From an uncultured Flavobacteriales bacterium (GTDB lineage: Bacteria; Bacteroidota; Bacteroidia; Palsa-965): a stretch of 17,821 bases of DNA. The stretch covers positions 1-17,821 of the forward strand of contig CALJIF010000031.1 of the NCBI GenBank assembly GCA_937974275.1, read 5' to 3'. Every line of letters starts with the position of its first letter. Position 1 is the first letter of the stretch. Of this stretch, positions 6,667 to 15,957 are shown piece after piece. The notes below the pieces were generated by a model. That model did no database searches. It saw only the letters and a program-made list of their open reading frames with translations, and had not been told where the DNA came from. Made by a program: the position numbers and the translations under genes.

Positions 6667-8688
6667 CTACTTCTGCTTGTAATTCGTGTTGCGTATCACT
6701 GCAAACACCTTTTGTTCCTGCGCATCGTGCACATGTGTGTCGAATCGTGTTGACTGCACGACTTTGCCTTGGTTATCAATCACCACGACATTGAATCCGC
6801 GGGCATTAAGGGAATGTTCCGTCCCGTTAACTTTAATTACGGAACAATTACCGCTGTTGTTACCGCAGGAGCGCAGTGAAATCTTAAGTGCATCAAGACT
6901 GAGATTTATCGCAGCCGAGTCGTTCTGTTCGAATTTTTCGGCTACTAATTTTCCTTGTCTGATGACCAACGAATAACCTTGTCTGAATTTCAAGCTATCG
7001 GGCGTTGCTCCTATGCTTTTCAAATATGCTTTCGATTCATTAGAAAGACCTGTTGTTGCTTCGTCACGTACACTAAGCAATATCGTTGCGTCATCAAATG
7101 CCTTCAGCCATGTGCCTAATGGAAGTCGGTTCGATGGTTGCACAATGGAATAGTAATCCATATTCTTGATTTGTTCGAAATTTTTAGCGGTAATCCAGAA
7201 TGTATCAACGTGTGCGGTTTCAATGGTGTAAAGGTTATTGTGAAATTGTACTTCGGAATTTGTGTTCCATCGATCGAAAATATTCCGAGTGATATTGTCA
7301 GGTTCCCCATACAGCAGATGACTACCCGGTGCAATCAATTTCAGGAACGGATCCAATTCACCCCCGAGCTGAATCTCACGTTGCTTTATGTTGTTACCGG
7401 TTTCGCTCGCAACAAGCTGACTGTGCTTCCAGTTCCAAGCGTAATAGTCGGGCATGTCATCTATGTTTGGCGAATTGTTCCAAAGTAGTGTGTGGGTATT
7501 GTACATCCCTTGCGCAGTGTGAACAAACACCCCAAAACAACCAAACACAGTCAGAACGGGAATGAAACGACGCAGCTTTCCTTGTACACGCCATTCATTA
7601 ATTGTAAGGGTCAACAGTATTGCAAGTGGCGGTAAAGCGTCCGTAAACAAACGCGGACCGAAACACCAGCCGCCCCACCAGTTGCGCTGTGTAGCTACAA
7701 GTAGAACTTGCATCAGGAACCAACCTAATGCGGCGAGGTAATATTTATTCTTGCGTAACGAAGCACTGAACAAGCCTCCGAATGCAACTACCAATAGCGG
7801 AGTGAAAACAAATAAACCACGCGCCGGACTAAACAACATGGCCATCAGTCTTGAGGTGAACGAGGAGTTGGCGAACGAATAACTCGTCCAGAAAAATGGA
7901 TTGTAATACGGCGGAACAAACAACTCGAATGTGCTTTCTGAAATGCATACAAAAACCAGAAACCACGCTAACAACACGCCGCCATATACAAACATACTTT
8001 TACGGTTACGCCAAAACACCCATGCGCTCACTATTGCGGCAAAGCCCAATGCAGAAGGCCGACACAGCCACGCTAAAAAAACCAACGTCGCCAAAAGGAC
8101 GGGACGTGCATGAGCATCACGCTGCATTTCTGCCTGAACAATGATGTGCACCACAAGCAGGATAGCAATTATTTCGTAATTGAAACTCCACAATGCTGTT
8201 CCTACACTACTCATATACGATGTGCCGAATGAGAACAACACCGCAACCACATACGCAATGGTTTCATTTGCGAATAATTTCAGTAAACGACCGGTGAGCA
8301 GAAAAATGAGTACAGCTGTAATGGCGGCCAGCAAAGTTTGGAGCCAGGTATCGTGCGCAGCAATACTCATATCAAGTCCGAATACATTGGCAGCAGCCAC
8401 GAAAGGAACACTGATAAATGCACTTCCAAGCGGGTAGGAATAGTATATAGTTTCGTTGCGTTGCCGGTTGGTGTATTTCCATTTGCCATTGGAAAATTGT
8501 TCGGGCGTAGATGAAACTTTATAACGGTACAAATTTATTGTGCCATGCTGTACGATGGATTGTGAGGTCAGCAAGGTTAACTGTGAATCGCTGAACGTAT
8601 AATTAACCTTGGCACACCACACAGTGAAAAACAACACCACCGATGTAATTACTCGCACAAGTGTATACGCAGGGATTGATAAGGACAT
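6667..8688 (-). CDS. GT-C membrane glycosyltransferase with permuted ILEI/FAM3-like C-terminal domain
   Basis: The 673-residue protein has about ten hydrophobic helices in residues 8-400. An acidic residue in the first external loop (FSDSQLT, D34) is placed as in GT-C enzymes, which move sugars from polyprenyl phosphate to acceptors outside the membrane. The part after about residue 420 is soluble. Residues 540-580 (VRDEATTGLS, then AYLKSIGATPDSLKFRQGYSLVI) look like the second half of an ILEI/FAM3 domain. Residues 602-668 (ISLRSCG, then IKVNG, then NARGFNVVVIDNQGKVVQSTRFDTH) look like its first half. That domain is a carbohydrate-binding stem module in POMGNT1. The halves are in swapped order, as in a circular permutation. 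It is 109 bases downstream of the next GT-C gene. The assignment comes from remembered family patterns; the acceptor is unknown. Confidence 0.85.
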   Translation of the reverse strand: MSLSIPAYTLVRVITSVVLFFTVWCAKVNYTFSDSQLTLLTSQSIVQHGTINLYRYKVSSTPEQFSNGKWKYTNRQRNETIYYSYPLGSAFISVPFVAAANVFGLDMSIAAHDTWLQTLLAAITAVLIFLLTGRLLKLFANETIAYVVAVLFSFGTSYMSSVGTALWSFNYEIIAILLVVHIIVQAEMQRDAHARPVLLATLVFLAWLCRPSALGFAAIVSAWVFWRNRKSMFVYGGVLLAWFLVFVCISESTFELFVPPYYNPFFWTSYSFANSSFTSRLMAMLFSPARGLFVFTPLLVVAFGGLFSASLRKNKYYLAALGWFLMQVLLVATQRNWWGGWCFGPRLFTDALPPLAILLTLTINEWRVQGKLRRFIPVLTVFGCFGVFVHTAQGMYNTHTLLWNNSPNIDDMPDYYAWNWKHSQLVASETGNNIKQREIQLGGELDPFLKLIAPGSHLLYGEPDNITRNIFDRWNTNSEVQFHNNLYTIETAHVDTFWITAKNFEQIKNMDYYSIVQPSNRLPLGTWLKAFDDATILLSVRDEATTGLSNESKAYLKSIGATPDSLKFRQGYSLVIRQGKLVAEKFEQNDSAAINLSLDALKISLRSCGNNSGNCSVIKVNGTEHSLNARGFNVVVIDNQGKVVQSTRFDTHVHDAQEQKVFAVIRNTNYKQK

Positions 8689-8797
8689 GTTTCAAATGTA
8701 CTAGAAAACTACTTTAAATGATACGTAGCTTCGCTGTTATACAGCACTGTTAAATAGCAGACGCGACGTTGTATTGAACTTATCGAATCCTTAACAT

Positions 8798-10402
8798 TTA
8801 CTTCTTACGAAGGACCAACAGGGTGTCGTTCTGAAAAGGCAAATAACGGCGGAAAAGAAACGTCGTATCCACGCGTGCGCCTGCAACGGCCTTTGCACTC
8901 ACAATGTACGTGTCATCAACCACCCACCACCAGCTTTTAGTGGTGTCTGACGGATATCTATTGTCCTTCTTAACCCAGCCGTTAAATTCAAAACCACCGT
9001 CAATCTCGTAGGGTGATACACCTTTATCATAAAGGTAATTAATGGCTTCGGCGCGTTTTTTCTGCCAGTTGAAGTAATCTAGATTTTCAATTATACCGGT
9101 CAAAAATGTAATAATCACTACTGTCATTACTGCAACATTTACGATGCGCGATGACACAACCTGAACAGGCACAATAAACAACAACAACAGCAAAATAAGC
9201 GGAAGCGCGTAACGATCAAAATAGGCATTGCTTACGGCTATAAACAGCAAATAAACTAATGCTACCGACAAATACACAAATGTGTTAATTCGGTTACCAC
9301 TAAGTAAGTTACCTGCAGCTTGTCTTTTAGAAATAAAAAACAGCAGTACACTAAGTGAGCCCATAGCACAGCAATAATATACCTTCCTGAGCCAAATAGC
9401 TGTATCGCCTGCAATAACTTCCGTTGCACCTTTTAACACACGAGGACCAATTTCCAGCATTTCCGATACGTTACCCATAGGATATCTACCATACGCAGGC
9501 ATTGTAAACACAAGAGCCACAACCGTTGAAATTGCTAGAATCAGGATATCTTTCCGTTGAAAATGCCGAAAGTGGATGAGTAAAAGTAAAAGACTTAAAG
9601 GCAGCAAAAATCCGCCGATCACCAATAGTGTATCCGCACCCTGTAAGATATGTTTGCTGATCGGAGCATCCTTCAGATAATCTACCAGGTGATGCATTTG
9701 CTGAATGTTATGCCCGATATGATTGGCCACTAAATGATGCCGGTATTTATCGCCGGCCAGCCAGCAGAGCAACACAGGAAAAACAGCAAGAACAAGTTTC
9801 TTCCAGACCGGTCTGTTCCGGATTAGCACTGCAGGCACAATAAGCAACGCAAACAACAGCCCCTGCTGGCGGCAAAGCATAGCCATCACACACCAGATAC
9901 AAAACCATACGTACGATGAAAGCCTGAATTGTTCATGATAATTCACCAATGCGCGAAATGCAAAAATGAGCATCGATACAAAAAATACGTCAGTCATGTA
10001 GGTCATCGACAAATGCATATACATGGTGTTAAACACAAACGAGGCAGTAAACACAAATGCCATAAATGCATTGTTCCCCGACAATTTTTTTACAAGCTGA
10101 AACAGGTACAACGAGGAACACACCGATAAAAGAAAAATTGCCACGCGTAACGTAGTAAACGAAAAGCCGAAAACACCTGTTGCAATACTACCGTAAAGGG
10201 TTTGGGAAATAAGATTCATGGCCGGCCATTCATCAACTACGAACCTGCCGTTAACTACCAAATTATATACGTTTTTGGCATAGGCCCAGTCGTCGTTAAC
10301 GGGAAACTCGCCCACAGGGTTTATCGCCACAAACGCCATCAGCCACATCAGCAGCAAACAAACCTCATACCGGTATTTTTGAATGAAAGAGCTGATGTTC
10401 AC
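8798..10402 (-). CDS. GT-C integral membrane glycosyltransferase (GT39/PMT-like)
   Basis: From a GTG at 10402 the product has 534 residues. A first membrane helix (YEVCLLLMWLMAFVAI) is followed by the external-loop motif NDDWAYAKN (D37, D38), the placement of the catalytic acid in PMT/ArnT-type GT-C enzymes. About eleven more hydrophobic helices follow, and a C-terminal soluble tail ends in VRKK. The start is set by coupling: the upstream stop and this GTG share one base (TAGTG). The longer reading from 10522 would overlap the upstream gene by 121 bases and begin with 40 non-membrane residues, so I reject it. It should transfer a sugar from a polyprenyl-phosphate donor to a periplasmic acceptor. 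Donor and acceptor cannot be told from sequence. Confidence 0.88.
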   Translation of the reverse strand: MNISSFIQKYRYEVCLLLMWLMAFVAINPVGEFPVNDDWAYAKNVYNLVVNGRFVVDEWPAMNLISQTLYGSIATGVFGFSFTTLRVAIFLLSVCSSLYLFQLVKKLSGNNAFMAFVFTASFVFNTMYMHLSMTYMTDVFFVSMLIFAFRALVNYHEQFRLSSYVWFCIWCVMAMLCRQQGLLFALLIVPAVLIRNRPVWKKLVLAVFPVLLCWLAGDKYRHHLVANHIGHNIQQMHHLVDYLKDAPISKHILQGADTLLVIGGFLLPLSLLLLLIHFRHFQRKDILILAISTVVALVFTMPAYGRYPMGNVSEMLEIGPRVLKGATEVIAGDTAIWLRKVYYCCAMGSLSVLLFFISKRQAAGNLLSGNRINTFVYLSVALVYLLFIAVSNAYFDRYALPLILLLLLFIVPVQVVSSRIVNVAVMTVVIITFLTGIIENLDYFNWQKKRAEAINYLYDKGVSPYEIDGGFEFNGWVKKDNRYPSDTTKSWWWVVDDTYIVSAKAVAGARVDTTFLFRRYLPFQNDTLLVLRKK

Positions 10403-11979
10403 TATTTCGCAGGTTTGTAAATAATTAAAATATCTTCCTGCTTCAGTTGTTGGTTTTCTATCCAATGCTGAAGTCCTTGTGCCGAGCAGTGGTTGAAAAA
10501 TTCTCCAAACGCGTCCGGACAATAGCTGGAATAGCCGTTTATCGTTTTTATTCTAAGCTCCTGTGCTACCAGCATGGCGTCGAGGTGTGTCAGGTATGCC
10601 GGCATTGTTGTGTCCACCACCGCAAGGATTTTGTTGGTGTATTCAGGTTGCTGTTCAATTTGCTTTCGCAGCTGTTGGCGTCTCTGCACAAGCTGCAGCT
10701 TAGTAGTTCTGTTTACTTGAGAAGCATCAAAGCTATTGTCAGCAATTACAATAAGCAGGACAAGCAGCAGCCACTTGTAATTGAGTTTGCTCAAGAAAAA
10801 GCCCAAAATTATCAGCAGAAAATATAACTCCACATGCATAAACCGACCGGGTACGCGGATGCTGTTAATGCCAGGCAACTTAAAAATAAGCGCATATAGT
10901 GAAATGTTATCTCCCACTCGCAGATGCAGTATACACACAATGGCCGACACCACAATCATTGATTTCACAAGAACCGGCAAAGATTGCTTCTTGAGCATTC
11001 TGTAAACGAGTACTGCTATTGACCCAACAAGTGTTAGTAAAAGCAACATACCCGGAAACACATAGTGCAGCCACGGTAACACATTGCCGGATTGCATGCG
11101 AGTGTGTAAAAAATGCCATGGCCATGACGCTTCGTGCGCCAGCAAATACGAATAGCCGCTAGGAACAAGTGGCAACACTTCTTTGTACCAGCGCAAACCC
11201 ACCGTGCGCGACATTTCCGCATACGGCCATAACACCAGCGCAAGCAGCACAGCCGTAACACCAATAATACCAAGTGTTTTAAATAAAACCTGCCGATTGA
11301 AATAAGTACGGAATACGTTTTTAAGCTGCTTTGTAAACAACAAATGCACGAACATAAACAGCATCGAAAAGTACAGCAGATAAAAACCGGTGTACGCAAC
11401 ACTGTATAACTGATAAACGATGCATAGGCAATACACCGCCAGATATTTTAACGAAAACTGTGACGTAAACCGAATAGCCGCATAAACCGCTAATGGCACA
11501 GGAAAACGCACAATCAAATGCATGTAATTGAGCTGACCGAGATTGAAAACGGTAAAGGCAAATATCCATGCTAAAATTGCTGCCAACAGCTTATTGCGAA
11601 ACAGTTTATCAAACGACCAATAAGAAACCCAAAAGTTGAGCGTGCAAATACACAACCACCACAACTGATACGATGTTTCAGGATTGAAACCAACCGCCCG
11701 CCACGTCATATAAAATGGCTGCGTTCCGATCATCGGATCTGAAAGGGCTATGGTGTTTGCAAAAGGATGCATGAAAGGCGCCGTCCAAAATGAGTCGGTA
11801 TTACCCGTTATCCACATATAACCGTGCTCCAACAGGTAATTGATGAAACGAGAATCGCCAAGGTCGCCCGGAATATACTCCAACCCGGAGCCGAGCAAAC
11901 GCAGACAGAAATACCACATACCCGAAAGGAAGAGGAGCCATGCGGCCGATCGTTCAAGTATACGGGGAGTATGCGTCAT
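10402..11979 (-). CDS. Polytopic membrane protein, GT-C-like
   Basis: The 525-residue protein has an N-terminal helix (AAWLLFLSGMWYFCLRLL), then an external loop with EYIPGDLGDSRF (D39, D42). About ten further membrane helices end near residue 430, and a soluble C-terminal tail follows. The GDxxDSRF loop sits where GT-C enzymes keep their acidic residues. A family of large Bacteroidota membrane proteins with this loop is usually left as hypothetical or glycosyltransferase-like, so the enzyme call is weaker than for its neighbours. It is the first gene of the minus-strand GT-C block: an exact -7 box lies 18 bases upstream, and its stop overlaps the start of the next gene by one base. Its start codon is ATG and no Shine-Dalgarno sequence is evident. 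Confidence 0.82.
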   Translation of the reverse strand: MTHTPRILERSAAWLLFLSGMWYFCLRLLGSGLEYIPGDLGDSRFINYLLEHGYMWITGNTDSFWTAPFMHPFANTIALSDPMIGTQPFYMTWRAVGFNPETSYQLWWLCICTLNFWVSYWSFDKLFRNKLLAAILAWIFAFTVFNLGQLNYMHLIVRFPVPLAVYAAIRFTSQFSLKYLAVYCLCIVYQLYSVAYTGFYLLYFSMLFMFVHLLFTKQLKNVFRTYFNRQVLFKTLGIIGVTAVLLALVLWPYAEMSRTVGLRWYKEVLPLVPSGYSYLLAHEASWPWHFLHTRMQSGNVLPWLHYVFPGMLLLLTLVGSIAVLVYRMLKKQSLPVLVKSMIVVSAIVCILHLRVGDNISLYALIFKLPGINSIRVPGRFMHVELYFLLIILGFFLSKLNYKWLLLVLLIVIADNSFDASQVNRTTKLQLVQRRQQLRKQIEQQPEYTNKILAVVDTTMPAYLTHLDAMLVAQELRIKTINGYSSYCPDAFGEFFNHCSAQGLQHWIENQQLKQEDILIIYKPAK

Positions 11980-11996
11980 AAAGCGGTTTGCAAAAC

Positions 11997-12004
11997 CAAA
12001 GATA
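11997..12004 (-). promoter_or_regulatory. Candidate -7 promoter box for the GT-C block
   Basis: The minus strand reads TATCTTTG, an exact TAnnTTTG match, 18 bases upstream of the ATG of the 525-residue membrane protein. No TTG was found at 19-21 bases further upstream, so the call rests on one element plus position in a divergent intergenic region. Confidence 0.35.
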
Positions 12005-12233
12005 CTATTCCTCTGGTAGCCTCAGGTAGCTGCGATGGTCACGGTCTTCCTATCCTTTAGAACAAATGCATGGTGTTTGCTGTGGATAAGCATTAGTGAG
12101 AAATTATGGGCACAGATGCCCGCTCGAAATCCTTTTCACGATATTCGATTCCTGAAACAGCAGAACGGCGATCTACGACATGATATTAAAGTGGATGACG
12201 AAAAGCTGACAAAGTTGATGAGGCAATACGTTT

Positions 12234-13739
12234 ATGAACAGTTCGATTTTCACCGGCACGTTGGTATGTATTTCAGTTGTAGCGGCGTATGGTGCTTCGG
12301 TTTTTTTCTTTACACGTCGAAAAACGAAAATCGCTGTCGGTCTGCTGATGCTGTGTGGCGCTATTCTCAGCGCTTATGTGTCTTCGGACAATTATTTGCA
12401 CGAATGGGACGAACGCTTCCATGCTTTGGTGGCAAAGAATATCATGGACCAACCATTCGCACCCAAACTCTATCAAACACCATTATTACCATACGACTAT
12501 ACCAACTGGCTCAGCAACGAAATCTGGCTGCATAAACAACCGGTTCCGCTTTGGCTTATGGCCATATGCATGAAAGTAGTGGGCGTAAACGAATGGGGCG
12601 TGCGCCTCCCTTCTATCATCGCAGTAACATTGCTGGTCTTGCTCACTTTTAAAATTGGGGAAAGACTGAAAGACCAACGGACCGGCTTTATTGCGGCACT
12701 GCTCATTTCGCTCAACGGCTTGATTATTGAAACCAGTGGCGGACGCGCAGCAACTGATCATTACGATGTACTGTATCTGTTCTTTATAACATTGGGCGTA
12801 TGGCTGAGTTTACGCTTTGCCGACACGCACAAAACATATTTTAACGTACTCGCCGGTGTAGCCGTAAGTGCAGCTATCCTCTCGCGTTGGCTACCGGCAT
12901 TGATTGTGTTACCACTGTGGATCCTGGCGGTGTATTACAGCAAACAGTTTTCCATGCGACAAATTATCGGGCAGTTCATGTTGTTGTGCAGTGTGATTGC
13001 GTTGTGTGTATTGCCCTGGCAAATTTATTGCGCAGTGCATTTTCCCGATGAATGGATCTGGGAGCAAACCTACAATAACCTACACTTCACCGAAGCGCTC
13101 GAAGGTCATGACGGCCCATGGTATTTTCACTTCGAGAAAATGTCTATCGCATTCGGCGACTACTTTCTTCCGGTGTTATTGTGGTTTACCATAAGTTCCA
13201 TTCGCCAACCCAACCGATACAACATCCTACTGCTAACCTGGCTCTGGATTCCACTGCTGTTCTTCACTGTTGCGGCCACCAAAATGACCGGCTACACGCT
13301 CTTTACGGCACCCGCTGCGTTTATCATGACCGGCTCGTTTTGTGTGATGCTTCTAGAACTTCGCACCTACAACTTTTGGAAAATAGTTTCACCGCTGCTA
13401 CTACTGACCTTCGCATTTTTCAACCTTCGATACAGCAATGAACGTATCAAGTTTTTCGAAGGCAATCCGAGAAATCCACGATGGGTGCAACAGTTGCGTC
13501 AACTCAACGACGATTTTCCGGAAGAGAAAACTGTTTTTTTCGGCATAAATCGACCCGTGGAAACAATGTTTTACACGAATGGTATCGCGTATAAAGATGT
13601 GCCCGATGAAGCCGAACTGGAACGGATTGCGCGAATGGGTTATCATGTCGTCATTAATGCACAGGAAAACGAAGCACAGACATTACCTTATACGTACATT
13701 TTTGTTGATCCGTTAAGTGGGCCGGTACAGGAAGATTAA
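12234..13739 (+). CDS. GT39/ArnT-like dolichyl- or undecaprenyl-phosphate sugar transferase
   Basis: The 501-residue protein is the clearest PMT-family member here. After two N-terminal helices the external loop has YLHEWDERFH, with the DE pair at residues 59-60, the position of the catalytic acid in PMT and ArnT. LHKQPVPLWL (about 99-108) and EWGVRLPS (120-127) follow, as in the PMT_2 domain. GGRAATDHYD (169-178) starts the next conserved loop, and about nine more membrane helices end near residue 410. A roughly 90-residue soluble tail closes the protein. It should use a polyprenyl-phosphate sugar to modify a lipid or protein on the outer face of the inner membrane. It diverges from the minus-strand GT-C block across 254 bases and precedes the 705-residue membrane gene by 100 bases. 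Confidence 0.92.
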   Translation: MNSSIFTGTLVCISVVAAYGASVFFFTRRKTKIAVGLLMLCGAILSAYVSSDNYLHEWDERFHALVAKNIMDQPFAPKLYQTPLLPYDYTNWLSNEIWLHKQPVPLWLMAICMKVVGVNEWGVRLPSIIAVTLLVLLTFKIGERLKDQRTGFIAALLISLNGLIIETSGGRAATDHYDVLYLFFITLGVWLSLRFADTHKTYFNVLAGVAVSAAILSRWLPALIVLPLWILAVYYSKQFSMRQIIGQFMLLCSVIALCVLPWQIYCAVHFPDEWIWEQTYNNLHFTEALEGHDGPWYFHFEKMSIAFGDYFLPVLLWFTISSIRQPNRYNILLLTWLWIPLLFFTVAATKMTGYTLFTAPAAFIMTGSFCVMLLELRTYNFWKIVSPLLLLTFAFFNLRYSNERIKFFEGNPRNPRWVQQLRQLNDDFPEEKTVFFGINRPVETMFYTNGIAYKDVPDEAELERIARMGYHVVINAQENEAQTLPYTYIFVDPLSGPVQED

Positions 13740-13839
13740 ACCTGTAACAAGGATTGCCCCGAATAAATAATATTTGGTTAAAGGCACCCGCTGGACTGCA
13801 TCCTTGCATGCCATAGAATCCCTATCTTTCAAGGCTGTT

Positions 13840-15957
13840 ATGAAATTCATGTCTTTCATTTCCCTCAAGCGAGAACAGTTGATATTGTTCCTGCTGCCTG
13901 TTGTTGTTGCTGTTTTGGGCGTGATGCACATGACGCATCATCCCGTAACACACTATACAAGTTCTGATCCTGCTTACGCCTATTTAATGAACGGTCTTAC
14001 ACTTGCAGGCGGGTCGTTGGATATTGGGCACACGGACAACCCCGGTACAACGGTACAAGTATTTCAAGCAGTGGTTATACGCATCGTGTATCTTTTCAGG
14101 AGCGCACCTTCGCTTGTTGACGATGTAGTTGCAAATCCTGAACTGTATATCACGGCCGGGCGCGCAGGCATGCTTATCGTTAACACGCTCTTGCTGGTGT
14201 GGCTGGGCTTATTTGTGTGGAAGCTATCCGGGAAAAAAATGTGGATGGCCTTGTTGATGCAAACCCTGTTCTTTTATTCTCAGTACCTGATCATCTATTT
14301 CACGCTGCTCATGCCCGAGGCGTTTCTCATTAGTGGCGGCATTGTGCTCAGTGGAATATGTATTCACATACTCTATTGCAGGCAACTGACGAATACCCTA
14401 AAAATAAAATATGCAATAGCATTTGCAGTTGTCACGGCTTTTATGGCTGTTACCAAATTCCCTGCAGTGGTGCTTTTCGCCATCCCGTTGTTCTTGCTTA
14501 GTGGCAATCTCTACAAATTAATTTACCTGGTCGGCACATTTTTGTTTGCCGCATTATTTGTGCTTCCGGCCAAAAACAAAATCCATCATTTTTTTGAATT
14601 TATTTTCGGAATACTTACCCACACCGGACGATACGGCACAGGAGAAAAAGGCTTTGTCAATAAAAGCGACTTTGCCAACAATCTTTACACGCACTACTTT
14701 CACAGCACCACCTATTTTATTATCATTATTACCGGTGCGTTACTTTTAATTGCAGGTTTCATTCGTTATAAAAAATGGATGGTTCCCAATGCTATGAAGT
14801 TCCGGTTGTTGGGCAGCATTCTTATAGCAGCTGCTGCAAATCTTGCCATGGCATCGAAAGAATTTGCGTATCACTATCTCATTGCAGTGCAAATCATGAG
14901 TGGATTGACGGTAGTGACTATCGTGTTAATTGTCTTTTCAATTCAACCACAGATTAAAACCAAACTACAGGCACTTGCACGGCACACACTGCTTATTCCG
15001 ACTGTCTGTATATTTTCTATTGTGCTGTTGTATCCCCATCGTGTGTATTACAACTTCGACTTTGGGCTTAAAGACCACTCCACCGAAGTAATCGAAGCAT
15101 TTCGTGCACAAGGACAATTACCGACCATTTACAGCACCCGCTATTGCAATGGACCCTCGCCCGTTTGTGGGTTTCAGTTTGGTCTGGCGTTCTCCGGCGA
15201 TATCAGAAAAGTGTTTGCCCAAAGCATACTCAACTACTATCCCGATAGTTGGATTTTTAATTTTTCGAACGGTGAATATTCAAATTTTGTTGAAACTATT
15301 GTTGTCAACGATTTCACCAAACGGTACCCGAAACTACTGTGGTATATTCATCCGGCCGATACAACGGAAACACTGCCGGAGCTGGAAAAACTGGCCGCAC
15401 TTAACGACTCCTCCGGAAACATGGTCACAATGCAGCGCGTTTATGCACACCCTGTAACAAAGGAACAAATCTGGTTGATTACCTCCGATACAGCCCGTGC
15501 AAAAGAGCGATTTAAACCTGTCGCCGTCATTACTTCCGACTTTGAAACCACCTTAGGCGACAGCGTGTTTGCCACAACGCAGCAGAACGTGTATATCGGT
15601 AATGCCGACTTACGAAACAACGCACAAGCGAGGAGCGGAAAATCGTCGCTCGCTTTTTCAGTTAAAGAATCGTATGCGGGCGGAATCCTTCTTCCGGTGG
15701 GTAAAGGAATGAATTATGAAGTAAGTATTTGGTGCAAGGGCGAAACGCAAAAGCGCAGTTTGAATGTAAAAAGCAACACGCTTAGTTATTCGACCAACAC
15801 GGCCGCTGCAACCTCCGACGGCTGGGAGCTGCTTACCGTTAAATTTTCTATTCCTGCGGATTTTACGGAAGATAAAGTGAAAATTTTCCTTTGGAACTAC
15901 GATGAAAATGGAGCAACCTCCTGTTGGGATGATCTGGAGATTAAGGTGTTTCAGTAA
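13840..15957 (+). CDS. GT-C-like membrane protein with C-terminal jelly-roll (carbohydrate-binding-like) domain
   Basis: From the ATG at 13840 the product has 705 residues. A first membrane helix (LILFLLPVVVAVLGVM) leads to an external loop with SSDPAYAYLMNGL (D43) and GHTDNPGTTVQ (63-73). The DxPGTT element recurs in a Bacteroidota group of GT-C-fold proteins. About nine further helices end near residue 425. A periplasmic region follows, and residues about 565-705 form a beta-rich jelly-roll-like module: FETTLGD, then ARSGKSSLAFSV, then YEVSIWCKG, then DGWELLTVKFSIP, then CWDDLEIKVF. That pattern is seen in CBM4/CBM-type domains. An in-frame start at 13774 would add 22 residues, with no membrane segment and no counterpart in its neighbours, so I chose the later ATG. 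The enzyme role is inferred from fold. Confidence 0.85.
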   Translation: MKFMSFISLKREQLILFLLPVVVAVLGVMHMTHHPVTHYTSSDPAYAYLMNGLTLAGGSLDIGHTDNPGTTVQVFQAVVIRIVYLFRSAPSLVDDVVANPELYITAGRAGMLIVNTLLLVWLGLFVWKLSGKKMWMALLMQTLFFYSQYLIIYFTLLMPEAFLISGGIVLSGICIHILYCRQLTNTLKIKYAIAFAVVTAFMAVTKFPAVVLFAIPLFLLSGNLYKLIYLVGTFLFAALFVLPAKNKIHHFFEFIFGILTHTGRYGTGEKGFVNKSDFANNLYTHYFHSTTYFIIIITGALLLIAGFIRYKKWMVPNAMKFRLLGSILIAAAANLAMASKEFAYHYLIAVQIMSGLTVVTIVLIVFSIQPQIKTKLQALARHTLLIPTVCIFSIVLLYPHRVYYNFDFGLKDHSTEVIEAFRAQGQLPTIYSTRYCNGPSPVCGFQFGLAFSGDIRKVFAQSILNYYPDSWIFNFSNGEYSNFVETIVVNDFTKRYPKLLWYIHPADTTETLPELEKLAALNDSSGNMVTMQRVYAHPVTKEQIWLITSDTARAKERFKPVAVITSDFETTLGDSVFATTQQNVYIGNADLRNNAQARSGKSSLAFSVKESYAGGILLPVGKGMNYEVSIWCKGETQKRSLNVKSNTLSYSTNTAAATSDGWELLTVKFSIPADFTEDKVKIFLWNYDENGATSCWDDLEIKVFQ

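Noticed and set aside
7896..8144. Plus-strand open frames within the 673-residue GT-C gene
   Set aside because: They are antisense shadows of a long, well-supported membrane protein frame and have no recognisable domain.
8693..8700. TACATTTG, an exact -7 match just upstream of the 673-residue gene
   Set aside because: It ends 5 bases before the ATG, leaving almost no leader, and no -33 element is at the right distance. It is probably chance in A+T-rich DNA.
10403..10522. Longer N-terminus for the 534-residue GT-C protein
   Set aside because: It lies wholly inside the upstream gene, adds 40 residues without membrane character, and the coupled TAGTG start gives a normal first helix.
12035..12535. 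A 166-codon plus-strand open frame overlapping the start of the 501-residue GT39 gene
   Set aside because: Most of it is out of frame with a clear PMT-type protein, it has odd composition (many C, W, H), and the unique first part shows no domain or signal peptide.
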